This document shows positions 7,609 through 14,628 of a stretch of 64,000 nucleotides of DNA, in pieces; within the stretch, counting starts at the first letter, position 1, and every line of letters starts with the position of its first letter. A model generated the notes under the pieces. That model saw only the letters and a list, made by a program, of their open reading frames with translations, was not told the origin of the DNA and did no database searches. Position numbers and translations under genes: made by a program. This DNA comes from Streptomyces sp. WMMB 322 (GTDB lineage: Bacteria; Actinomycetota; Actinomycetes; Streptomycetales; Streptomycetaceae), in contig NZ_FMHI01000019.1 of NCBI RefSeq assembly GCF_900090145.1, positions 1 to 64,000 on the forward strand, written 5' to 3'.

Positions 7609-8796
7609 TCAGACGACGCCGTCGGCCCGCAGCGCCTCGACGGAGTCCGCGGAGTGGCCGAGCTCGCCGAGGATGTCCGCCGTGTGCTCACCGGGCGCCG
7701 GGACGGGGTCCATGCGGGCGCTCGTTCCGGCGAGGTCGACCGGCGGCAGCAGGGCACGCACCGATGCCCCGGGGACGCCCACTTCGCGCCAGCGGTCGCG
7801 GCCGGTGAGGACCGGGTGTGCCAGGAACTCGGCGACGGAGTTGACGCCCGCGCATGCGACGCCGATCCGGTCGAGAGCGGCGATGATCTCCTCGGCCCCG
7901 GAGCGGGCGAAACGGGCGGCGACGAGGGCGTTGAGCTCCTCCCTGTGCTCCACACGGTCGGAGGAGGTGGCGAAGCGCGGGTCCTCGGTCAGCGCCGGGT
8001 CCTCGAGGAACTCCGTGCACAGAGCGGCCCATTCGCGTTCGTTCTGGATGGAGAAGAGCACCTCCTTGCCGTCGGCCGCCGTGTAGGCGCCGTACGGGGC
8101 GATGGTGGGGTGCTGCGTGCCCAGACGCGGCGGCTGTGTTCCCGTGTGCGCGGTGTAGTAGGCGGGCTGGCCGAGCCACTCGGCCAGCGCCTCGAAGAGG
8201 GACACCTCGACGGGCCGGACGACGCCGGTGGTCGCGCGGGTGAACAGGGCCGTCAGGACCCCGCTGTAGGCGTACATGCCGGCAGCGATGTCCGCGACGG
8301 ACACCCCCGCCCTCGCGGGCTCACCGCTGGTGCCCGTCAGGGAGACGAGGCCGGTTTGGCACTGCACGAGAAGGTCGTAGGCCTTGCGGTCCGCCCATGG
8401 GCCGCTCGTTCCGTATCCGGAGACGGTGCAGGGGATCAGTCGCGGGTGTGCGGCAGTGAGCTCCTCGGGAGAGAGGCCCAGTCTCGCGGCGGCCCCGGGA
8501 GCGAGATTGCTGACGAACACATCGGCGTCTGCGAGGAGTTGGTCCAGCACGGCGCGTCCGCGCTCGTCCTTCACGTCCAGGCTCAGGGACTCCTTGGAGC
8601 GGTTGAGCCAGACGAAATAGCTGGAGTGCCCGTGCACCGCCGTGTCGTAGCGGCGGGCGAAGTCACCGCCGCCGGGACGCTCGATCTTGATGACGCGGGC
8701 GCCGAGATCAGCGAGCTGACGGGTCGCGAACGGTGCCGCCACGGCCTGTTCGAGGCTGACGACGGTGATGCCGTCCAGCGGCCGTACGCTGCTCAT
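7609..8796 (-). CDS. CaiB/BaiF-family acyl-CoA transferase
   Basis: A family III CoA transferase of 395 residues that moves CoA between carboxylic acids through an aspartyl-CoA thioester. The nucleophile is visible as Asp169 in GVSVADIAAGMYA. The N-terminal PLDGITVVSLEQAVAAPFAT and the KAYDLLVQCQTGLVSLTG segment are typical. The ATG at 8796 follows GGAGAG; a longer upstream reading frame is not supported. It is transcribed divergently from a hotdog dehydratase gene with a shared 243-bp control region. The pair suggests activation and hydration of a branched or unsaturated dicarboxylate (for example mesaconate or citramalate type), which is inference. Confidence 0.85.
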   Translation of the reverse strand: MSSVRPLDGITVVSLEQAVAAPFATRQLADLGARVIKIERPGGGDFARRYDTAVHGHSSYFVWLNRSKESLSLDVKDERGRAVLDQLLADADVFVSNLAPGAAARLGLSPEELTAAHPRLIPCTVSGYGTSGPWADRKAYDLLVQCQTGLVSLTGTSGEPARAGVSVADIAAGMYAYSGVLTALFTRATTGVVRPVEVSLFEALAEWLGQPAYYTAHTGTQPPRLGTQHPTIAPYGAYTAADGKEVLFSIQNEREWAALCTEFLEDPALTEDPRFATSSDRVEHREELNALVAARFARSGAEEIIAALDRIGVACAGVNSVAEFLAHPVLTGRDRWREVGVPGASVRALLPPVDLAGTSARMDPVPAPGEHTADILGELGHSADSVEALRADGVV

Positions 8797-8859
8797 GGGC
8801 TCTCCGTTCGTCTCCGTTCGCTCCGTCGGGCTGCCGCAAGCTCCGTCGGTGCCGCTCGA

Positions 8860-8889
8860 TTTGTACGGCCAGTTCATTTGCGCTGTCAA
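8860..8889 (-). promoter_or_regulatory. sigma-70-type promoter for the CoA transferase
   Basis: Reading leftward, a perfect -35 hexamer TTGACA (8889-8884) is followed after 18 bases by TACAAA (8865-8860). A transcript would start near 8852, about 55 bases before the ATG. This is unusually close to consensus for such GC-rich DNA. Confidence 0.6.
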
Positions 8890-8923
8890 TGCGGTCGTGA
8901 AGTGCAGGAACTTCAGGTTTTCC

Positions 8924-8955
8924 TGACCCCGGGCCTGCTTGACCCCGGGCCTGCG
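8924..8955. repeat. two tandem 16-bp direct repeats in the divergent control region
   Basis: The unit TGACCCCGGGCCTGC(T/G) occurs twice in immediate succession, just upstream of the -35 of the CoA transferase promoter and about 85 bases before the hotdog dehydratase start. The position suits a regulator binding two direct sites, or it may be a simple duplication. Confidence 0.5.
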
Positions 8956-9039
8956 CGCTCCACACAATTCCCCTGCTTCGTGCGTACCGGAGCCGCCGCA
9001 CGCGGCCCCCGTGCGGAAGCGGGAGAGCGAGGAGATGCC

Positions 9040-10068
9040 GTGTCCGAGTCCCGGCCCGTGCCCGAGCACCAGCCCGGATCCGAGTCAGAGCCCCAGCCCG
9101 GGGCCGGGGCCGCGTCCGGGGCCGTGTCCGGCGGTTCCGGTGGCCGCGGCGGCGCGGACGTCCTCCGGGACATCGCACAAAGGTGGCGGCCCGGCCCCGA
9201 ACACAGCACCGACGCCCTCGACCCGGGACCTTCGGCGGCACTGTCGGCGGTGCTCGGGCTGCCGGAGGCTGCCCCCGTGGCCGGGCAGCCGCTTCCCCCG
9301 CTGTGGCAGTGGCTGCACTTCCTGCACTGGCCGCGCCGGGACGAACTCGGCATGGACGGACACCCTCGCGACGGGCGCTTCCTGCCGCCGCTGACGAAGC
9401 GGCGGAGGATGTTCGCCGGCGGACGGCTCGAGGTGCACGCACCGCTGACGCTGGGAAGCCCGGCCGAAGTGACCAGCTCCGTCAGCGGAGTCGAGGTCAA
9501 GGAGGGCCGCAGCGGGGCGCTGTTGTTCGTGACGGTGCGCGGCGAGTACCGGCAGCAGGGCGCGCTGTGCCTGACGGAGGAGCAGGACTTCGTGTACCGC
9601 AGCGGCGGCGGAGCGCCCGTCCCGGAGGGCCTCGTCCCTGACACGGTGACGGCTCCGGGGGCCGGGGCGTCCTGGCAGGTGCCGTGGAACACCGACCCCG
9701 CGCTGCTGTTCCGTTTCAGCGCCCTCACGGCCAACGCCCACCGCATCCACTACGACGCCCCGTACACCACGGACACCGAGGGGTACCCGGGGCTCGTCGT
9801 GCACGGGCCGCTGCTGGCGCTGTCGATGCTGGAGCTCGTGCGGCGCGAGGCCCCGGACCGTGCGGTGCGTGCACTGTCGTACAGGCTGCGCAAGCCGGTC
9901 TTCTGCGGTGAACGGCTGTTGACGTGCGGGGAGCCCGGGACGGAAGGGGCGGCCCGGGAGGACCGGGCCGACGCCGACGCCGGTGGCAGTGGCAGTGGCA
10001 AAGTGCGTCTGTGGGTGGCCAGTTGCCGCGAGGCCGCACACGCCACCGCTGAGGTGACCCTCGCGTGA
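9040..10068 (+). CDS. FAS1-like / HTD2-type hotdog dehydratase
   Basis: A 342-residue double-hotdog MaoC/HTD2-type (R)-hydratase acting on acyl-CoA or acyl-ACP. The N-terminal half carries PPLWQWLHFLHWPR and FAGGRLEVHAPL, typical of the FAS1-like dehydratase N-domain. The C-terminal half carries FRFSALTANAHRIHYDAPY and YPGLVVHGPL, the hydratase-2-like site with its His and Asp. GTG 9040 is chosen from GAGGAG at 9029-9034. The first 40 residues are Ser/Pro/Gly/Glu-rich and probably disordered. Mesaconyl-CoA hydratases of this family often sit beside CaiB transferases, as here. Confidence 0.8.
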   Translation: MSESRPVPEHQPGSESEPQPGAGAASGAVSGGSGGRGGADVLRDIAQRWRPGPEHSTDALDPGPSAALSAVLGLPEAAPVAGQPLPPLWQWLHFLHWPRRDELGMDGHPRDGRFLPPLTKRRRMFAGGRLEVHAPLTLGSPAEVTSSVSGVEVKEGRSGALLFVTVRGEYRQQGALCLTEEQDFVYRSGGGAPVPEGLVPDTVTAPGAGASWQVPWNTDPALLFRFSALTANAHRIHYDAPYTTDTEGYPGLVVHGPLLALSMLELVRREAPDRAVRALSYRLRKPVFCGERLLTCGEPGTEGAAREDRADADAGGSGSGKVRLWVASCREAAHATAEVTLA

Positions 10069-10108
10069 CGGGGGCGGCACCCGCGGGCACGAGGGCCGGT
10101 GCCTGCCT

Positions 10109-10900
10109 TCAGGGTGTGGGCACGCCGGCCGGTCGCGCGGGGCGTGAGAACCGCACGGGCACGCCCGGCGAGTACAGCACGCTCAACGGGTCCCCGGCAG
10201 GCTGGGGCAGGCCCGCCGTCGTGATCAAGTCCTCGTCGCATTCGGTCAGTTCGGCACGGTGCAGCGGCCAGCGCGGATGGATGTTGGGCAGGTACACCGC
10301 CCGGTTGAAGAACGTGTTGTGCATGCCCCAGCGGGCCGTCAGAAAGTGTTCGAGTTCGGTGGGCTCCTCGACCGGCTCGCCGGTCCGTACGGTCATCCGG
10401 CAGTGCGCGCCCCGGGGGCCGGGCCAGCGGCGCCTGCTGGCGTAGGTGATGTTCCTGCCATCCCGCCGTACCGACATGCGCGCCCACCTGTAGGGCATGC
10501 GGAACGCGGTGAGGGCTACCGCCACGGGGATCAGACGCGAGGCGTCGAGGGAGCGGAAGACCACGCCGCGCCGCCCGTGCCCGTCCACCGAGTACAGGCG
10601 CACGTTCGTCTCGGGGAAGCTGCCCAGGTAGGGGACGCCCGGCAGCCGGAGCCAGCCCACCCGGTGCATGCGGAAGGCGACGAGACCGACGTAGGTCCTG
10701 CCGTGCAGCACGTCGGGGAAGGTGCCGGGCGGGAGCAGCGGCGCCACGTCCGCGGGGTCCGCCGCCCAGTGCACGAACGCCAGGTCGAGCCAGGACTGAG
10801 TGAGCAGCGGCCGCGAAGTGGAGCCCGGCGGCTCGGGCGTGACGGGCTGTGGGTCCCCGGCTGTGTGCGGCACGACTTCAGCATCGCAGACCACCGTCAC
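10109..10900 (-). CDS. DUF2071 (YqjF-like) protein
   Basis: A 263-residue protein of the DUF2071/YqjF family, whose function is not established. Recognisable features are LLTQSWLDLAFVHWA near residue 33, PPGTFPDVLHGRTYVGLVAF, and the strand-rich core FPETNVRLYSVDGHGRRGVVF. It is soluble with no signal peptide and of normal length. It is convergent with the hotdog dehydratase (40 bp apart) and follows a purine-rich spacer, so it is probably monocistronic. Confidence 0.75.
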   Translation of the reverse strand: MTVVCDAEVVPHTAGDPQPVTPEPPGSTSRPLLTQSWLDLAFVHWAADPADVAPLLPPGTFPDVLHGRTYVGLVAFRMHRVGWLRLPGVPYLGSFPETNVRLYSVDGHGRRGVVFRSLDASRLIPVAVALTAFRMPYRWARMSVRRDGRNITYASRRRWPGPRGAHCRMTVRTGEPVEEPTELEHFLTARWGMHNTFFNRAVYLPNIHPRWPLHRAELTECDEDLITTAGLPQPAGDPLSVLYSPGVPVRFSRPARPAGVPTP

Positions 10901-10924
10901 CGGCGGCGCGCCGGCGCTGGAGCC

Positions 10925-11035
10925 CGCTGCCGGTCGAGAGAGGGGGGAAGAGGGCGGCGGAAGAGGGCGGAGGAAGCAGCACGGGAGAGAGAGGGAGCAG
11001 CCTGGGGGAGTGGAAGCGGCGAGGGGGACACGGCC
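10925..11035. repeat. strongly purine-biased tract
   Basis: About 110 bases of the plus strand are almost entirely G and A (for example GAGAGGGGGGAAGAGGGC and GGGAGAGAGAGGGAG), with short GGCGGAAGAGG duplications. The tract lies between the DUF2071 start and the amidase stop, both on the minus strand, so it would form a pyrimidine-rich leader for DUF2071. It may adopt triplex or slipped structures; no function is seen. Confidence 0.5.
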
Positions 11036-11080
11036 GGGGAGCGCGACCCGGCGGCGTCCCCCGCGTCAGGTGCTGCCGCG

Positions 11081-12178
11081 TCAGGACAGCAGCCGCTTCC
11101 AGTCGGACTGTGTGAGCTTCCCGCCGGACGAAAGCTTGGCGCGGCGCCTGCGGCTGCGCTGGAGCGTGGCGATCGCGTCCTCGGTCTCCTCACCGCCTGT
11201 GGTGCGGGACGAGGAAGTGAGCAGCGGCCAGATGTCGGACCCCAGGTAGCCGGTCTCGTCGGTCCTGCAGTGGTACGCGGCCGAGCATGTGTGGCGCTCG
11301 ACTCCGTTCCGGGCGGCCAGTTCGGCCACGGCACGCCGGGTTTCCGTACCGAAGACGCCGTCCGTGGGCACCTTGAACCCCACGCCGCGCAGCAGATGCT
11401 GGGCCGCCCGGACGTCCGCGCCGACGGCTCCGGGCTTCAGGAGCGGCCAGGCAAGCACGTCGTCGGAGGAGGGGCTGGAGACGCCGAGGACGCCGCCGAC
11501 CGCGTCGCGCAGCTCCTGGAGGCGGCCGTAGAGGACGTCACCGGGGCACTCGGTGGAGTTGAAGTCCCGGTGGCCCTTGATGTTGGCCAGGTCGGTGCCG
11601 TACTGGGACGCGATCCACGCCACGAGCTGCACCAGGGAGCTCCACAGGGCGGCGGGGACGTCCACGTCCGTGTAGAGACCTTCGTTCTCGATCCCGATGA
11701 CCTCGCTGTTGTGGCCCCCGACGTTGGCGCCCTGCACGTGCTGGGTGCCGCCGCGCACGACGGACAGGCTCTTGTGGCGGCCCTCGAGGCGGAACCCGCC
11801 GCGGGAGTTGGTGAACTGCTGGCCGCTGTCGGACCAGCCGTTGCCGTCCATGTGGTGGTTCTGGATGTCCCGGCAGATCTTCATCGCGTGCTCCAGCGAG
11901 TAGTCCTCGCTGTTGCCGGGCTCCGCGGTGTGGTGGACGACGATGAAGGTCGGCTTGTGGTCCTCCACGACGATCTCACCGGAGGCGGGCCGTGCGCCCC
12001 ACTCCTCGGTGCTGTAGATGCGCGGCTCGGCGATCCGGGCGTGCGAGGTTCTCGTGCGGCCGGGCGATGCGGCGGCGTGGGCGGTCCCGGTGGTGGTCAG
12101 GCCGATCGCGCCGGCGGCCGTGGCCGCTGCTCCGCCGCGCAGCAGGGCACGTCGGTCGAAGCCTGGCAGTGCTGCCAT
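11081..12178 (-). CDS. exported N-acetylmuramoyl-L-alanine amidase (PGRP type) with peptidoglycan-binding tail
   Basis: A 365-residue secreted zinc amidase that cleaves the MurNAc-L-Ala bond. The N terminus FDRRALLRGGAAATAAGAIG is a twin-arginine (Tat) signal ending near THAHA-type residues at about 35. The amidase_2/PGRP domain follows, with zinc ligands in FIVVHHTAEP (H82/H83) and GHRDFNSTECPGD (His, Cys). A PG_binding_1-like repeat (GADVRAAQHLLRGVGF, DGVFGTETRRAV) is in the C-terminal half. ATG 12178 is chosen because AAGGAGA precedes it and the Tat signal begins there. Its job is probably wall turnover or defence-type lysis outside the cell. Confidence 0.9.
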   Translation of the reverse strand: MAALPGFDRRALLRGGAAATAAGAIGLTTTGTAHAAASPGRTRTSHARIAEPRIYSTEEWGARPASGEIVVEDHKPTFIVVHHTAEPGNSEDYSLEHAMKICRDIQNHHMDGNGWSDSGQQFTNSRGGFRLEGRHKSLSVVRGGTQHVQGANVGGHNSEVIGIENEGLYTDVDVPAALWSSLVQLVAWIASQYGTDLANIKGHRDFNSTECPGDVLYGRLQELRDAVGGVLGVSSPSSDDVLAWPLLKPGAVGADVRAAQHLLRGVGFKVPTDGVFGTETRRAVAELAARNGVERHTCSAAYHCRTDETGYLGSDIWPLLTSSSRTTGGEETEDAIATLQRSRRRRAKLSSGGKLTQSDWKRLLS

Positions 12179-12945
12179 CTCGGTCTCCTTCGGGAGTGGG
12201 AAGGAACGGGGACTCCCGCGCTCGGAGTTCGGGTCACCGATGCGTGGGGGAGACCCGTGGGGAAGCGGGCAGAGCGCTCCTTCCCCCACGGGCCGAAATC
12301 GGATTCCGCGCTTCGCCAGTAAAGGCAGTCCGACATGAACGCGACAACCCTGTGGGGGCAATGCGTTGCGGCTTTATCGGAGTTCTGAAAGAAACGCGGG
12401 CCACGAATCACCTGTAACAGAGCGAACCGGGCTCCGCCTCCTCTGGTCGGCCCGCTGGAGACGGCCGGCTGGCGTGCCGTCAGCTGACGCTCCTGCAGAC
12501 GTCGTACACGGCCCGGGTGATGAGGCGAGGTGGTCCGGGCTCGCTCCCTCCTCAAATGGAAGGCCCTGACGCCCCCTTCATGAGACGGGCCGTGGCCGTG
12601 CGGTCCGCCGCCGTGAGCGGACGGTGTGTCAGCCGAAGTGGGGGTGCTCCGGCTGCGCCGTCCGTGTCCCCTGCCGTCGTCCGCCGGGAAGTCGGGACGC
12701 GCCGATTCCCACTGGTGGTCGGTTCTGGAGCGGCCCTGGACCCTCATCACCGATGCGGCGCGAGCCGGGAGCGACTGGCGCCTTTCCGGGACGACCCGCT
12801 GTGCACGGTCCAGGTGGCACCGGCGAGGGGCTGATCAGGCGCTGGGACGGGCCCGGCTGCGGCCAGGGCGGCGTCCGGCCCGGGCGCCGCAGCCAGGGAG
12901 CCGCAACGCGGCCGGGGTCGTCGCCCGCCGCTCAGGCCCCGCCGC
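12179..12945. other. 767-bp region with no supported gene
   Basis: Between the amidase start and the SDR pseudogene no reading frame shows convincing protein character. The 12340-12420 stretch is less GC-rich than the rest and probably holds the amidase promoter, but I cannot pick hexamers with confidence. Confidence 0.5.
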
Positions 12946-13243
12946 TCACGCCCCGGCGTTCTCCGCGAAGGCGTCGACGCCTGTCAGCTCTGCCGACAGC
13001 GCCCACAGTCGGGACGCCTCCTTCCGGTCCGTCGCGTACTCCCGGACGCCCGACGCCGAGCCGGGCACCACGACACCGGCGCCCGCCGCCGTCAGAGCTC
13101 GCGTCGTCTCCAGACCGAGGTCCGAGCAGCCGCCGGTGACGACCGCGAGCTTCCCGGACGGGGTGATGCCGCGCAGGACTTCGGACGCGGTGGTGCCGGC
13201 CCCGAAGCCCGAGCCGATCCTCTGCTGAGGTGTGTGTGCTCAT
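12946..13243 (-). pseudogene. decayed SDR oxidoreductase: start frameshift and internal deletion
   Basis: Reading leftward, residues like RIGSGFGAGTTASEVLRG, GKLAVVTGGCSDLGLETT and RALTAAGAGVVVP are the N terminus of a Streptomyces SDR family. These join directly to YATDRKEASRLWALSAELTG and VDAFAENAGA, which is its extreme C terminus. About two thirds of the protein (active-site Tyr/Lys included) is missing. The only ATG (13243) is out of frame: ATGAGCACACACACC would be in frame with one more CA unit. The gene therefore has a repeat-slippage frameshift plus an internal deletion and cannot make an active enzyme. Confidence 0.75.
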
Positions 13244-13275
13244 GGAGCGCACGGTCCGAATCGGAGTGCGCTCCA
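13243..13275 (-). promoter_or_regulatory. stem-loop/dyad at the pseudogene start
   Basis: A perfect 10-bp inverted repeat (TGGAGCGCAC 13243-13252 and GTGCGCTCCA 13266-13275) ends on the ATG of the SDR remnant. An inner dyad TCCGAATCGGA lies in its loop. It may be the old operator of the SDR gene or a hairpin over its start. Confidence 0.4.
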
Positions 13276-13392
13276 GGACAAGCCGCCGGGCCGGGAGGGC
13301 GCTCCGCCCGCCGACCGGCGCCACCTGACCACAGCGTCGGGAGTCTCCTGTCCGCGTCCTGCAGCGCCGTCACCCTCGTCGGCTCTGCCCGC

Positions 13393-13656
13393 TCAGCCGG
13401 TGAGGAAGTCGGCCTCACCGGCCTTGGCGCCCTCGATGAATGCCGTGATCTCCTCCGGGGTGTAGAGGAGGACGGGCCCCTCGGGGTCGGTGGACTGGCG
13501 AAGTGCCACGCGGCCGTCCGGGAGCTTCTTCGCCTCGACGCAGGCTCCGCCGTTCTGCCCGCTCCAGGGCTTGTGCCAGCCCTCGGTGCCCAGTTCACGT
13601 GCGGGCATCCCGTTGCGGACGCGGTCGGCGGGGCCGGTTGCAGCAGCAGGGTTCAT
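13393..13656 (-). CDS. orphan DUF397 protein
   Basis: An 87-residue DUF397 protein. The diagnostic pattern is complete: WHKPWSGQNGGACVEAKKL, DGRVALRQSTDPEGPVL and YTPEEITAFIEGAKAGEAD. DUF397 genes usually sit directly after an XRE-DUF5753 regulator in Streptomyces and form paired regulatory modules. Here no regulator is adjacent upstream; the nearest XRE-DUF5753 gene is at 43421, about 30 kb away, and lacks a DUF397 partner. Confidence 0.85.
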   Translation of the reverse strand: MNPAAATGPADRVRNGMPARELGTEGWHKPWSGQNGGACVEAKKLPDGRVALRQSTDPEGPVLLYTPEEITAFIEGAKAGEADFLTG

Positions 13657-14628
13657 CGTCCGAACTCCTTACGCGGGTCGATCGGGCACGTGCGCGGTCG
13701 GAGCACGTACCAGTGGTGCGGCCGGCAACGAGACACATGTGAGCGCTTCCAGAGGAACAGACACACCGGCCCGTCGATCCGGCGGACCGCGTGAAGTAGC
13801 TGTGTGAGCGTCAACACAAGCGTTTTCCTTGCGACTTCGTTGAAATTATCAGAACGATGCTTGCGGCTTGAAGCCCACAAGGACATAGTGTCAACGTGAT
13901 GCTGAACACCGGGTGCCCGGAGTTCAGCCCCTCAACCTGCCGGGGCAGGGCCGGGCTTGGGGGGTGCGATGTCGTAATGCAGGGGAGCGCGATGTCGCCC
14001 AAGCGCCAACCGGCCCGCGAAGGGCGCTGCCCCCGGATCCGTTTCGCTGCGGCCTGCGAAGCAATCCGGGGGCGGCAGCCCGTCGTCATCGCGCGAACCG
14101 CGTCCGTACGACTGCGATGCGCCTCGTCTCGCCTCCTGGACAGGCCAGTTGGGCCTGCATCCGTCGGATGGCCGGCGGAGCCGGCGGCAGTCACTCCGAG
14201 CCGCTCCCGGCGGCCGGCCGCAACCGTCTTTCGCCGCCACGCCTCAGGGGCGGTGCGGGGCCTACGAGTTCACCGCGCGGACTGCCCGGCTGCCGCTGGG
14301 GCCCGTCCGCGCGGGCGAGTTCACCCCCGCTTCCGGATGTCCGCATCCGCCCACGGGCCCGGCCCCGTCCTCGGGGCCGACGGTGCAGGACGCTCCGGCG
14401 TCGCGTGGCCGAGCCGTCGCCGCGGCCACGCAGCAGGGGAAGCAGCAGATCAAGGGGCGCCCGCGCGGAGGCGGCGCCCGGACGCGGCAGCGGTCGGGGA
14501 CGAAGTGCAGCTGCCGCCCCGTAGCTGGAGCGGGCGGATGCGGGCCCGGGGGATGCGCGTCCGGACGCCCGTCCGGTGGCGTGGCGCCCGGCCGGGGGTT
14601 CGGCCGGTGAACTCCCGTGCCCGGCGGC
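13657..14628. other. 972-bp region with no supported gene
   Basis: The less GC-rich part at 13810-13900 probably contains the promoter of the DUF397 gene. The remainder is GC-rich and every longer reading frame lacks protein-like composition. No inverted-repeat ends or RNA gene are visible. Confidence 0.5.

Noticed and set aside
6838..10068. Very long rightward open frame (over 1000 codons) covering the CoA transferase region
   Set aside because: Only the part from 9040 has protein character and a ribosome binding site. The earlier part is the antisense of the CoA transferase, open because of high GC content.
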